Positions 19,120 to 27,782 of a DNA stretch of 64,000 bases are shown piece by piece. Made by a program: the position numbers and the translations under genes. Source of the stretch: Bog-473 sp963791455 (GTDB taxonomy: Bacteria; Actinomycetota; Acidimicrobiia; Acidimicrobiales; RAAP-2); assembly GCA_963791455.1 (NCBI GenBank), contig CAWBSM010000003.1:372001-436000 (forward strand), written 5' to 3'. Position 1 is the stretch's first letter. Every line of letters begins with the position of its first letter. The notes below the pieces were generated by a model, which made no database searches, was not told the origin of the DNA, and worked only from the letters and a program-made list of their open reading frames with translations.

Positions 19120-19809
19120 CTACGGGGCCGAGCCGACGTGAGCGGGGTGACGACGTGCCCGCAGGGCTGACGGCCCGATCGACGAGTGGGCCATGACGAT
19201 GAAGGCCGACGCCAGCATCACGTACACCAGGTCCAGCAGAAGCGCGAGCGTGCCCTTGCGGTCCGAACCGAAGCTGCCGAACACGCTGGGGGCGATCAAC
19301 GCGATCACCAGGTACACGGCCACACCGAGCGAGAAGATGAGCTGCAGGAAGTAGATGAAACCGACCACCGCCGCGTACGACTGCATGACCCGCAGGTTCG
19401 GACCCGCCACCGTCCCGTCGCCCCGGGCGCTCTCGACCCCCCTCCCGAGATGAAGGAACAAGGCGGCACCGAACAGGACGACGAAGAGTGCGCCGATCAC
19501 GACCTGGCGTGCGACGGAGTTCGTGAGAGGTGAGTAATGGGGTGCGATGACCGAGAAGAGCGAGGTGACGATGAGCACGGACCCGGCAAAGGTCAGCTGG
19601 AGGCTGACGAAGCTCATCCCGAACAGGTAGACGCTCTGCGGCCTCAGTCCCCGTTGGTCCGGCTCCGCCCGGTTCGCCACGATGATGATGATCGGGATCA
19701 ACAAGATCACGGAGAACAACGCGAGCGCGACGGCGATCGCGGCGAAGATCCCTCCGGTCAAACCAGCGACCTGACTAGGAATCGCGACATGGCTTGGCAG
19801 CGTCGTCAT
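19120..19809 (-). CDS. Hypothetical multi-pass membrane protein
   Basis: 229 residues with five or six hydrophobic helices (for example IFAAIAVALALFSVILLIPI and VVGFIYFLQLIFSLGVAVYL), short polar loops and a basic tail. I do not recognise a family motif. Start ATG at 19809 follows GGGGGG. It is divergent from the secreted propeller protein and its 3' end faces the dioxygenase gene. Confidence 0.6.
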   Translation of the reverse strand: MTTLPSHVAIPSQVAGLTGGIFAAIAVALALFSVILLIPIIIIVANRAEPDQRGLRPQSVYLFGMSFVSLQLTFAGSVLIVTSLFSVIAPHYSPLTNSVARQVVIGALFVVLFGAALFLHLGRGVESARGDGTVAGPNLRVMQSYAAVVGFIYFLQLIFSLGVAVYLVIALIAPSVFGSFGSDRKGTLALLLDLVYVMLASAFIVMAHSSIGPSALRARRHPAHVGSAP

Positions 19810-19971
19810 GGCACCCCCCAGGTGTCGGCGCCCTCCGGGCGCTCGAAACGCACGGTATTCCGCCGCCTGGCTTCCGGCGCGGATACCGGCGCAATCCCTC
19901 CGGCCCGTTCCTCCGTACCACCGTCGCTGAGATTGCTACGCCGCGACCGCATCGACCCAAGGAGAAATCCC

Positions 19972-21150
19972 GTGAGACCCGTCCCCCCGTCGATTCGTCC
20001 CGTCCTTCCCCGCCGGCTCATCTCGCGGGGCCGCACCCCGAGGGTGACCGTGCTGGGTGCACTGGCCCTTGCCCTGGTGACCGCGCTGGCGACGTCGGCC
20101 GCCGCACCGGCGGGTGCACTCGGTCCCGCGCCGTTCCTGGCCGGCTTCAACACGGTCACCACGGTGGCATCGACGATCCCGGCCAACGGTGACGTCAACC
20201 CCTACGGGATCGCCAATGTCCCGCAGAGCGTCGGCTCCCTGGTCCAGGGCGACACCCTGGTCAGCAACTTCAACGCCAAGTCAAACCTCCAGGGGACCGG
20301 CACCACGATCGTGCAGATTGCGCCGGACGGCAAACAGAGCGTTTTCGCCCACCTCAATGGACCCCTGCCGGGAGCATGCCCGGGAGGGGTCGGACTGACC
20401 ACCGCCCTCTCCGTGTTGCAGGGTGGCATCGTCGTGGTCGGGAGCTTGCCTGTGACCAAGAGCGGCAAGGGGACGCCCGAGGCCGGGTGCCTGATCGTGC
20501 TGGACAGCCACGGCACGCCGCTCGAGACGTTCTCGGGCGGGAATATCAACGGCCCCTGGGACATGACCGACTTCCAGCTCCCGGGCTTCGCCGTGCTGTT
20601 CGTGACCAACGTGCTCAACGGGACCGTCAAGGCAGCCGGAGCTCAGGTGAACCAGGGCACGGTGGTGCGCCTGCTGCTGGCTCTTCCACCCGGTGGCGAT
20701 CCGGTCCTGCTCAACTCGAAGGTGATCGGGTCCGGTTTCGCCGAAGAGCTCAACTCGAGCGCGTTGGTGGTCGGACCGACGGGGGTCGCGCTGGGGGCGA
20801 ACGACACGCTCTACATCGCCGACACCGTCAACAGCCGGATCGCGGCCATTCCGTTCGCCCTGCTGCGTCAGAGCACGCTGAGTGGAGGAGGGTCGACCCT
20901 GTCGTCGGACTCGGCGCTCAGCGGTCCGCTGGGGCTGACGCTGGCACCCAACGGCGACCTGCTCGCGGCCAACGGGGGCAACGGCAACGCGGTTGAGGTC
21001 ACACCTTCCGGGGCCAAGGTCGCCAACGTGCAGATCGATCCTGCGGGTGCAGGGGGTGACCTGTTCGGGCTGACCGTGGCTTCCAACGGTCGCGGTCTTC
21101 TCTTCGTCGACGACGGTGACAACACGCTGAAACTGTTCGACCACACCTGA
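19972..21150 (+). CDS. Secreted NHL/SMP-30-like beta-propeller protein
   Basis: 392 residues from GTG 19972, which follows AAGGAG at good spacing. The N-terminus is a basic region then a hydrophobic signal segment (LGALALALVTALATSAAAPAGA). The mature part has repeating propeller blades such as TGVALGANDTLYIADTVNSRIAAI and LGLTLAPNGDLLAANGGNGNAVEV, typical of NHL/SMP-30 folds used for protein or sugar binding or lactone hydrolysis. No catalytic set can be assigned. It precedes the DUF1800/DUF1501 pair but is separated from it by a strong hairpin. Confidence 0.75.
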   Translation: MRPVPPSIRPVLPRRLISRGRTPRVTVLGALALALVTALATSAAAPAGALGPAPFLAGFNTVTTVASTIPANGDVNPYGIANVPQSVGSLVQGDTLVSNFNAKSNLQGTGTTIVQIAPDGKQSVFAHLNGPLPGACPGGVGLTTALSVLQGGIVVVGSLPVTKSGKGTPEAGCLIVLDSHGTPLETFSGGNINGPWDMTDFQLPGFAVLFVTNVLNGTVKAAGAQVNQGTVVRLLLALPPGGDPVLLNSKVIGSGFAEELNSSALVVGPTGVALGANDTLYIADTVNSRIAAIPFALLRQSTLSGGGSTLSSDSALSGPLGLTLAPNGDLLAANGGNGNAVEVTPSGAKVANVQIDPAGAGGDLFGLTVASNGRGLLFVDDGDNTLKLFDHT

Positions 21151-21156
21151 CACTTC

Positions 21157-21185
21157 CATCACATGGGGTTCACACCCATGTGATG
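21157..21185 (+). terminator. Strong hairpin after the propeller gene
   Basis: Perfect 11-bp inverted repeat CATCACATGGG / CCCATGTGATG with a 7-base loop, starting 7 bases after the stop codon at 21150 and ending 22 bases before the next start. No T-run follows. Position suggests a terminator or attenuator; the palindrome could also be an operator for the DUF1800 gene. Confidence 0.5.
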
Positions 21186-21207
21186 TGTCGGTCGCAGGCT
21201 GGCGACG

Positions 21208-22536
21208 ATGGGACCAGCTGCTGCGCTGACGCAGGTGGCGCATCTCTTTCGGCGGGCCGGCTTCGGAGCCACCGAGCCCCAGATCGCGGCCGCCGCGGCG
21301 GCCGGCTACTCGAACACGGTGGACCAGCTGGTCGGAGGTCTCGGAGGACCCGACCCGGGCGCCGACGCCGTGGCCGACCCGCAGCTCAGCGTCGACCCCG
21401 CGGAGTTGGACATTGCGCAGTTGAGGGCGGATTCGGCCGCCCGCAAGACATACGAGGTGGCGCTGCGGCGGGACCTCATCGCGCTGAGCGACTGGTGGCT
21501 GGGCCGGATGCTGGCCACGACCAATCCCCTGCAGGAGAAGTTGACGTTCCTGCTCCACGGACACTTTCCCACCGCGGTCTCCAAGGTTCGCTTCTCGACC
21601 TACATGTACGGACAGAACCAGATCTTCCGGACACTGGGGTCCGGAGGCTTCGACGCCCTCACTCAGGCCGTGTCGGCCGACCCGGCCATGTTGATCTGGC
21701 TCGATGCCGACTCGGACGAGGCGAGCGACCCCAACGAGAACTTTCCCCGCGAGCTGATGGAACGCTTCACGATGGGGATCGGTGCCTACACCGAGAGCGA
21801 TGTCCGAGCGGCCGCCGTGTGCTTCACCGGCTGGACCCTCGACCGCGCCACGGCGTCGATGGTGATCCGGCCGTTGCAGCACGACCCGACGCCCCAGACG
21901 TTTCTGGGCCGTGCCGGGGTCGACAGCGGCCAGCAGGTGATCGACATCGCCACCCACAGCGACGCCTCGGCCTCCTACGTGCCCGCCGCCTTGTGGAGCC
22001 ACCTGGCCTACCCGGTGACGACCGCCGATCGCGTGGTCGCCGACCTGTCACCTGCGTACGCGGGCGACCGCAACGTCGGCCACCTGCTCCGCGCCATCTT
22101 GACCCATCCCGACTTCGTCTCGGACTCGGCCCTGACGGGACTGATCAAACAGCCCACCGAGTACGTCGTCGGGGCGCTGCGAGTTCTCGGGGTCAGGCCG
22201 GCCGAGATCAGCGGGGGCAAGGTCCTGCCCACCATGGCCGAACTGGGACAGGTGCTGTTCGACCCTCCGAGCGTCGGTGGCTGGTCCCAGAACGAATATT
22301 GGCTCTCCACGGCGGCGGCGTTGGCTCGCTGGCAGTTCGCCCACCGGGTGGCCCACGTCGCGGACATCTCGGCCGTGGCCGACGAACCGGCGACGACGCG
22401 GGTCGAGGCCGCCGCCTCGTTCCTCGGTGTGGCGGGCTGGTCGAACACCACGGCCGCGGCCCTGCGAAGGGCGGCGAACGACCCCCCGACGCTGATGACC
22501 CTCGCCCTGGTGTCACCCGAGTACGTGAGCAACTGA
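21208..22536 (+). CDS. DUF1800 domain-containing protein
   Basis: 442 residues. It has the DUF1800 hallmarks: VAHLFRRAGFGAT at the N-terminus, FLLHGHFPTAVSKV, NENFPRELMERFTMGIGAYTESDVRAAA split around residue 190, then FTGWTLDR and the C-terminal DPPSVGGWSQNEYWL. The role of the family is unknown; in many bacteria it sits next to a DUF1501 gene, as here, which suggests a common extracytoplasmic process. No signal peptide is obvious. The ribosome site is weak. Confidence 0.88.
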   Translation: MGPAAALTQVAHLFRRAGFGATEPQIAAAAAAGYSNTVDQLVGGLGGPDPGADAVADPQLSVDPAELDIAQLRADSAARKTYEVALRRDLIALSDWWLGRMLATTNPLQEKLTFLLHGHFPTAVSKVRFSTYMYGQNQIFRTLGSGGFDALTQAVSADPAMLIWLDADSDEASDPNENFPRELMERFTMGIGAYTESDVRAAAVCFTGWTLDRATASMVIRPLQHDPTPQTFLGRAGVDSGQQVIDIATHSDASASYVPAALWSHLAYPVTTADRVVADLSPAYAGDRNVGHLLRAILTHPDFVSDSALTGLIKQPTEYVVGALRVLGVRPAEISGGKVLPTMAELGQVLFDPPSVGGWSQNEYWLSTAAALARWQFAHRVAHVADISAVADEPATTRVEAAASFLGVAGWSNTTAAALRRAANDPPTLMTLALVSPEYVSN

Positions 22537-22544
22537 GGTCCGTC

Positions 22545-23891
22545 ATGCACCTTGTCCCCGAACGGCCAGACCTGGTCGATCAGCACAGCCTCAGCCGCCG
22601 CCGCTTTCTTGCCCTGGCGGGCGGGGTCGGCGCCGCCGGCGCCGCCGGTGCCGTCTTCGGCCCGTGGGCGTGGGAGGCGCTCCTCGGAGGGTCTGCCAGT
22701 GCCGCGGGTGCGATGGGGACGAGCGCCGGCCGCACGCTGGTGCTGCTGACCCTCTACGGCGGGAACGACGGGCTGAACACGGTCATCCCCTACACCGACC
22801 CGAACTATCGCCGGTACCGTCCGACGCTGGCCGTCGACGAGTCGACGATTATTCCGCTCGCCGACGGGTTCGGCCTTCATCCCTCCCTCAAGGGCTTCAC
22901 GCAGCTGTGGGAGGCCAAGCAACTGGCGATCGTGCACGGAGTCGGCTTCCCCAATCCCAACTACAGCCACTTCGAGTCGATGGACATCTGGCAGAGCGCG
23001 GTGCCCGGCACGCCGGTCAGCACCGGCTGGCTCGGGCGGTGGCTCGATGCGACCAAGGCCAGTCCCCTGCGGGCCATCGGGATCGGGCCCACGCTTCCGA
23101 CCGCGCTCGTGGGCGAGAAGGTGCAGGGAGCGGCCATCCCCGCCGGCCCGCTGGTGACACCCGGGACGCCCACCGAGGACGCCCTCTACGAGGCTCTGGC
23201 CCGCACGGGGCGCAGTGAGAGCCAGCTGATGGCCGAGACGGCAGCCTCCAATGCGGACCTGATGACGGTGAACCGCTCGCTCGGGCCTATCCTCGATCGT
23301 ACCGCCACCTCGAACCCTTTGCGCCTCCCGAGCAGCCAGTCCGGTGCCCCGGCCGGGGGCAACGAGGCCGCCCTGGCCATCGCGAACGGCGGCGGCGCCC
23401 CCTCGAGCGCCAACGTGCTCGAGGTGCAGCTCAGCATCGTGGCCAACCTGATCCTGGCCGGAGCGCAGAGTGACGTCTACAGCGTGGAGCTCGGAGGCTT
23501 CGACACCCACGCCGACCAGGCCCCGACGCAGTCCGCCCTGCTGGGCCAGTTAGGCACCGCGGTGCCGGCCTTTCTCGCCGCCATCCGCACCACTCCGCGC
23601 GGGAAGGGGACCGTGGTGCTGGTCTACACGGAGTTCGGTCGCCGGGTGTGGTCCAACGCCAGCGCGGGGACCGACCACGGCTGGGCCAACGTGGTGTTCG
23701 CGGCCGGCCAACCCGTACGGGGCGGCTTCTACGGTGACTCGCCCGGCCTGTCCAAGCTCTCCGACGGTAACCAGATCTTCACGACGGATTTTCGCTCGGT
23801 GTACGCCACCGCGCTCGAGAGCGTGCTCGGCGCGGATCCGAAGCCGTTCCTGGGCGGCACATTCCGGGCGCAGCCGTTCGTGCTGACCTGA
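22545..23891 (+). CDS. DUF1501 protein with Tat signal
   Basis: 448 residues. SRRRFLALAGGVGAAGAAGA near residue 17 is a twin-arginine signal, so the protein is exported folded. The body has the DUF1501 landmarks LLTLYGGNDGLNTVIPY, GFPNPNYSHFESMDIWQSA and GGFDTHADQ, with TEFGRRVWSN and TDHGWANVVF near the end; the fold is related to sulfatase/alkaline phosphatase proteins. It begins 8 bp after DUF1800, so the two are an operon. Confidence 0.9.
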   Translation: MHLVPERPDLVDQHSLSRRRFLALAGGVGAAGAAGAVFGPWAWEALLGGSASAAGAMGTSAGRTLVLLTLYGGNDGLNTVIPYTDPNYRRYRPTLAVDESTIIPLADGFGLHPSLKGFTQLWEAKQLAIVHGVGFPNPNYSHFESMDIWQSAVPGTPVSTGWLGRWLDATKASPLRAIGIGPTLPTALVGEKVQGAAIPAGPLVTPGTPTEDALYEALARTGRSESQLMAETAASNADLMTVNRSLGPILDRTATSNPLRLPSSQSGAPAGGNEAALAIANGGGAPSSANVLEVQLSIVANLILAGAQSDVYSVELGGFDTHADQAPTQSALLGQLGTAVPAFLAAIRTTPRGKGTVVLVYTEFGRRVWSNASAGTDHGWANVVFAAGQPVRGGFYGDSPGLSKLSDGNQIFTTDFRSVYATALESVLGADPKPFLGGTFRAQPFVLT

Positions 23892-23928
23892 CCGGCGACG
23901 CCCGCGGCCCGGGCGTATCGTGCGGAGG

Positions 23929-25476
23929 ATGGCTGGGACCGGCCGCTTTGCCCGTCGACGGCGTGATCGGCAGGACGATCACCTCCCGCTCCCGGCCGGG
24001 CCGATCTCCAACGGCGAATTCGTCCCCGCCGCGGCCGGCCCCCGCGCCCGGGCGATCGACGAACTGGTCCGACGATCGATCGACGAGTCGGCGCGGCGCC
24101 TCGGCGTCGACCGCCGCCGGTTCCTCCAGGGCGTCGGGGCGGTGGCCGCCTCCCTCGCCGCCTTCGAGCTGGCCGGCTGCTCGGCCCCGGCGACGACAAC
24201 GGGACGAGCGGCTGCGCCTCGGGGCCGGGGAGGCAGATTCGCGGCGCCACCGCCCGAGGACATCGCGGCGTGCCAGCAGGCGTTGACGGGGTCGGAGTTC
24301 ATCGCCGATGTCCACACCCACCACGTGATCCCCGGCGGTCCCTGGGTCGAGAGCGCCCCCGAGACCACCTCCTTGGTGCTGTCGATGCTGCCGCCCGGTT
24401 GCACCGATACTCCGCAGCTGGACTGCGTGGACCGGGCGAACTACCTGCACGATCTCTTCTTGGCCAGCGAGACCACGGTGGCCGTGCTGACCGACGTCCC
24501 CAACTCGGGGCCGGGCAACGCGCCGATCCCGTTCCCGGATGCCCTGAGCACCCAGGCGATCACCGCCGGGCTCACCCGAGGAGGCGCCAGCCGTCTCCTG
24601 GTCGAGAACATCATCGCCCCGAACGTCGGTCCGGTCGAGGCGACGCTCGAGGGGATGTCGGGCGCGGTGGCGTCCGGCCCGCCCGCGGCGTTCAAGGTCT
24701 ACACGGCGTGGAGCCCGAGCGGGCAGGGCTATTCGCTCGAGGATCCGACCATCGGTCTCCCGACCGTCCAGCACGCCCACGACCTCGGGGTCAGGGTCTT
24801 CGTGGCGCACAAGGGCCTCCCGCTCGTGAACTTCGACCCGGCCTTCAACCACCCCGACGACATGGTCGCAGTCTCGCGCCTGTTCCCCGACATGAATTTC
24901 GTGGTGTACCACGCCGCCTGGGACCCCTCCCACGTCGAGGGTCCCTACGAGCCCAGCGCCACCATCGGGATCGACAGCCTGCTCAGCGCCCTCGACCGCC
25001 ACGACGTCCCGCCCAACGACAACGTCTGGGTCGACGTCGCAACCATGTGGCGTCAGCTGCTGACCCAGCCTGACCAGGCCGCCCATGCACTGGGCAAGCT
25101 GCTCAGTCGAGTGGGCGCCCAGCGGGTGCTGTGGGGCACCGACGCCATCTGGTACGGCAGTCCCGAGCCCCAAATCATGGCAATGAAGGCGTTCGAGATC
25201 ACCCCCGAATTCCAGGACACCTACCAGTACCCGGCCCTCACGGACGAGCTGAAGGCGGATCTCTTCGGACTGAACGCGTCGAGGCTGTTCGGCCTCGACC
25301 CGACGGCGACCCGATGCGGCCTCGTCAAGGATCCGTTGACGTCGAACATCCAAGAGGCGGCGCAATTGCGTTCCGAGGGCGCGCTGCCTTCGGCGTGGCA
25401 ACCGAACGGACCGACCACGCGCCGCCAGGTCCTGCACTGGCTGGCCTCGGCGAAGACCGGATGGTCCCCGCCCTAG
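23929..25476 (+). CDS. Tat-exported amidohydrolase-family (PF04909-like) metal-dependent hydrolase
   Basis: About 515 residues. After a charged leader, VDRRRFLQGVGAVAASLAAF is a Tat signal and ELAGCSA makes a possible lipobox. The mature enzyme shows amidohydrolase metal ligands: ADVHTHHVIPG (HxH), VFVAHKG, VVYHAAWDPS and the late aspartate in VLWGTDAIWYG. Substrate unknown; relatives are decarboxylases or hydrolases of aromatic and lactone compounds. Start choice is uncertain: ATG 23929 sits directly on GGAGG, and GTG 23920 is an alternative. It follows the DUF1501 gene by about 35 bp, so a shared exported pathway is likely. Its stop overlaps the convergent thioesterase stop (CTAG). Confidence 0.85.
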   Translation: MAGTGRFARRRRDRQDDHLPLPAGPISNGEFVPAAAGPRARAIDELVRRSIDESARRLGVDRRRFLQGVGAVAASLAAFELAGCSAPATTTGRAAAPRGRGGRFAAPPPEDIAACQQALTGSEFIADVHTHHVIPGGPWVESAPETTSLVLSMLPPGCTDTPQLDCVDRANYLHDLFLASETTVAVLTDVPNSGPGNAPIPFPDALSTQAITAGLTRGGASRLLVENIIAPNVGPVEATLEGMSGAVASGPPAAFKVYTAWSPSGQGYSLEDPTIGLPTVQHAHDLGVRVFVAHKGLPLVNFDPAFNHPDDMVAVSRLFPDMNFVVYHAAWDPSHVEGPYEPSATIGIDSLLSALDRHDVPPNDNVWVDVATMWRQLLTQPDQAAHALGKLLSRVGAQRVLWGTDAIWYGSPEPQIMAMKAFEITPEFQDTYQYPALTDELKADLFGLNASRLFGLDPTATRCGLVKDPLTSNIQEAAQLRSEGALPSAWQPNGPTTRRQVLHWLASAKTGWSPP

Positions 25477-26234
25477 CGGAACAGCCGGGCGGTCGCCAGG
25501 ACGGAGAGGCGGCCTCCGTCTCCACCGTCGCGCACCTCGATCTGCCCGAGACCGGCGGTCGTCCGGGCCGTGGCAACGGCGGGGCCGACGCGGACGGGAC
25601 GCAGGTACCGGAGGTTCAGTGCGGACAGGGTCGCGCCGGGTGACAGTGAGAGCACCGCTTCCTCGACGACCAGCGCGATCAGTCCGCCGTGGACCGTCTT
25701 GGACGAGTTGAGCCCTTCCGCGGCGCGGGGGAGGGTAGCGACGCCGGGTTCGAGACGCTCACAGCCGGCACGCTGCGCCAGGGGGATGCTCAAGGTCTGG
25801 GCGGGGGGAGCATGTTCGAGGCTGAGCGTCGGCGGTAGGTTGAGGGTCTGATCCGGCGCGGCCATGAAGCAACCGGTGCCGACGGCGAACACCTCACCGT
25901 CAGCGGAGTCGAACTCGACGCCGGCAAAGAAGACGGAGCGGCCCGTCTTGAGAACCCTTCCGGTACCGCGCACGATCCCCGAGCCGGGCGCTGGTGCGAT
26001 CAGGTCGACATCGAGTTGGAGGGTGACGGGAACGCGCGGCGTCATGGCCAGCGCGGCCAGCAAACCCGCGAGATGGTCCGCCCAGGTCGCAAGGACGGAC
26101 GTACGCAGGTGCGGCGTGGCGGGCACGCACATCTCGTCGATGACGGGGGCGGTTCCGACCAGTTCGGACCCGACGTGCCTCATGGCGAAACCGAGCTCGC
26201 TCATGAGGTGTTGGGGGCCGGGTCGGGACGCCAT
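25473..26234 (-). CDS. PaaI-like thioesterase, double hot-dog
   Basis: 253 residues containing two hot-dog halves. The first has ATWADHLAGLLAALAM, VTLQLDVDLIAPAPG and VRGTGRVLKTGRSVFFAGVEF; the second has SKTVHGGLIALVVEEAVL, LSALNLRYLRPVRVGPAVA and the final RLSVLATARLF. The HGG motif in the second half is the PaaI/YbgC-type active-site region. It is likely to hydrolyse acyl-CoA thioesters. It is downstream of the Maf fusion gene on the same strand (98-bp gap), possibly co-transcribed. Confidence 0.82.
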   Translation of the reverse strand: MASRPGPQHLMSELGFAMRHVGSELVGTAPVIDEMCVPATPHLRTSVLATWADHLAGLLAALAMTPRVPVTLQLDVDLIAPAPGSGIVRGTGRVLKTGRSVFFAGVEFDSADGEVFAVGTGCFMAAPDQTLNLPPTLSLEHAPPAQTLSIPLAQRAGCERLEPGVATLPRAAEGLNSSKTVHGGLIALVVEEAVLSLSPGATLSALNLRYLRPVRVGPAVATARTTAGLGQIEVRDGGDGGRLSVLATARLFR

Positions 26235-26332
26235 GTGGCCGAGATCTCACTCCCGGGGCAACGCCCGCGTCAAACCCGTCGTGGTCGCTCGTGCGTACCT
26301 TCGGACGCCGAACACCGCCGGATCCGGGGACG

Positions 26333-27142
26333 TCAACGCTCCCGTTCCACACCGGGGTGGGTCCCGATCCGCTCGACGCTCCACAGGTCGGCGATCGAGA
26401 TCCCGAGCGCCGCGAGCAGTTCGCGCAAGAGCGGCAGCGACAGTCCCAGCACGTTGCTCGGACTGCCGTCGATCGCGTCCACGAACGGTCCCGACAGCCC
26501 TTCGATGCTGAATGCACCGGCCAGGCTGAGCGGTTCGTCCGTCGAGACGTAGGCGCGAAGCTCGGTGTCGGTCGGACGGCCGAAGTGCACGCGCGTGCTG
26601 CCGAGACGGCTGACCCGCCGGTCGGTGGAGGTGTCGATCAGGCAATGGCCGGTGTGGAGAGTGGCACGTCGTCCGGACAGTCGCCGCCACATTTCTGTGG
26701 CCTCGTCGGCGCAGGCGGGCTTGCCCAGGGCCTTCCCGGCGAGTTCCAGCATGGAGTCGCACCCGAGGACGAGACCGTTTCGACATCGGTCGGCGACCGC
26801 CGAAGCCTTGCGTGCGGCCAACGCGACCACGGACTGAGCGGGGGTGAGCCCATCGATCTCCTCGCTCACGCCGCTCACCACGACGTCGGGTTCGATGCCG
26901 GCGTCACGCAAGACCCGAAGCCGTGCGGCAGAGCTGGAGGCGAGAACCAAGCGCGGCGCGCCGAGGCGGGCCTGCTCGGGAGCAGGAAGGTCGACGTCGG
27001 TGCCCATGATGTCGTTGCACAACCCGACGCATTCGTTGCAGATGTAGACGCCCGGTCCGGCCACCACCTTTTCGACCTGATCCCGGGCCTTCCCACAAAA
27101 GGAACACTTGGTCGAATTGCTCCACTTCCCGAGTTTGGCCAT
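26333..27142 (-). CDS. Maf-type nucleotide pyrophosphatase with an N-terminal ClpX C4 zinc finger
   Basis: 269 residues from ATG 27142 (upstream AAGGGG); an in-frame ATG at 27178 is an alternative. Residues about 10-45 (KCSFCGKARDQVEKVVAGPG then VYICNECVGLCNDIM) are almost a textbook ClpX zinc-binding domain with two CxxC pairs. Residues about 65-260 are a Maf/YhdE domain: LVLASSSAARLRVLRDAG, GCDSMLELAGKALGKP and LSGRRATLHTGHCLI. Maf proteins hydrolyse non-canonical dNTPs/NTPs; ClpX zinc domains bind adaptors and dimerise. The usual SPRR motif here reads SAARL, so the catalytic loop is altered. No AAA+ domain is present. See findings. Confidence 0.9.
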   Translation of the reverse strand: MAKLGKWSNSTKCSFCGKARDQVEKVVAGPGVYICNECVGLCNDIMGTDVDLPAPEQARLGAPRLVLASSSAARLRVLRDAGIEPDVVVSGVSEEIDGLTPAQSVVALAARKASAVADRCRNGLVLGCDSMLELAGKALGKPACADEATEMWRRLSGRRATLHTGHCLIDTSTDRRVSRLGSTRVHFGRPTDTELRAYVSTDEPLSLAGAFSIEGLSGPFVDAIDGSPSNVLGLSLPLLRELLAALGISIADLWSVERIGTHPGVERER

Positions 27143-27266
27143 CGACACCCCTTGCGACCAGGTTGATCCGGGAACCATGTGTCGGCCTCGCGCGTCGCTC
27201 CACGAACCATGTCTGCGCCACGAAGGCTAGGAGCGTCGCCGTTGGGGGCGCGCCGAGAGCGGCTGG

Positions 27267-27272
27267 TAAGAT
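27267..27272 (+). promoter_or_regulatory. -10-like box for a probably leaderless marR transcript
   Basis: TAAGAT ends 6 bases before the GTG start at 27279, the spacing at which actinobacterial promoters yield leaderless mRNAs. No Shine-Dalgarno sequence is evident before this GTG. The bases around the start (AGTTGC...GCAAGT) form an imperfect inverted repeat that could be an autoregulatory MarR operator. Confidence 0.35.
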
Positions 27273-27278
27273 AGTTGC

Positions 27279-27782
27279 GTGCTGAAAGCAAGTATTGAGG
27301 TCGGCCCCGCTTCGGGCCCGGCGGCCGGTCAGGTCGACCGCTTCGACGAGGCGCTGCAGACGGTCGCCCGGTCGATCATGCAGGTCCGCCTGCATGAGCG
27401 GCTGCTGCGGTTGGCGGGGGTCCGGCTCGACCGGGCTGGCGCCACCCTGCTTTTCAAGCTCTCGGCGAAGGGCGATTCGCTCCGGGTCACCGACCTCGCC
27501 GAGATGCTGGGCGTCGACACCCCGACGGTGACCCGGAAGGTCCAGCAGCTCGAGCGCGACGGCATGGTCGTTCGCCAGACCGATCCCGGCGACCGCCGAG
27601 CTTCGCTGATCCGCCTCACCCCGACCGGTCGTCGGACCGTCGAGCGGGTGCGGCGGGCGCGCCGAACCTGGCTCGAGCGGCTCTTGCAAGATTGGAACGA
27701 CGACGACCTGTCCGCCTTGGGCGACCTGCTCACTCATTTCGCGGCGGACCTCGAGCGAGATCTGGAAGACACCCGTGACTGA
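27279..27782 (+). CDS. MarR-family transcriptional regulator
   Basis: 167 residues with the winged-helix core: LTRLxD-type helix SLRVTDLAEMLGVDTPTVTR, recognition helix KVQQLERDGMVVRQTDP and the wing GDRRASLIRLTPTGR. It overlaps the downstream efflux gene by 8 bp, the usual arrangement of a repressor that controls a multidrug pump in response to a ligand. It is divergent from the Maf fusion gene. Confidence 0.93.
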   Translation: MLKASIEVGPASGPAAGQVDRFDEALQTVARSIMQVRLHERLLRLAGVRLDRAGATLLFKLSAKGDSLRVTDLAEMLGVDTPTVTRKVQQLERDGMVVRQTDPGDRRASLIRLTPTGRRTVERVRRARRTWLERLLQDWNDDDLSALGDLLTHFAADLERDLEDTRD

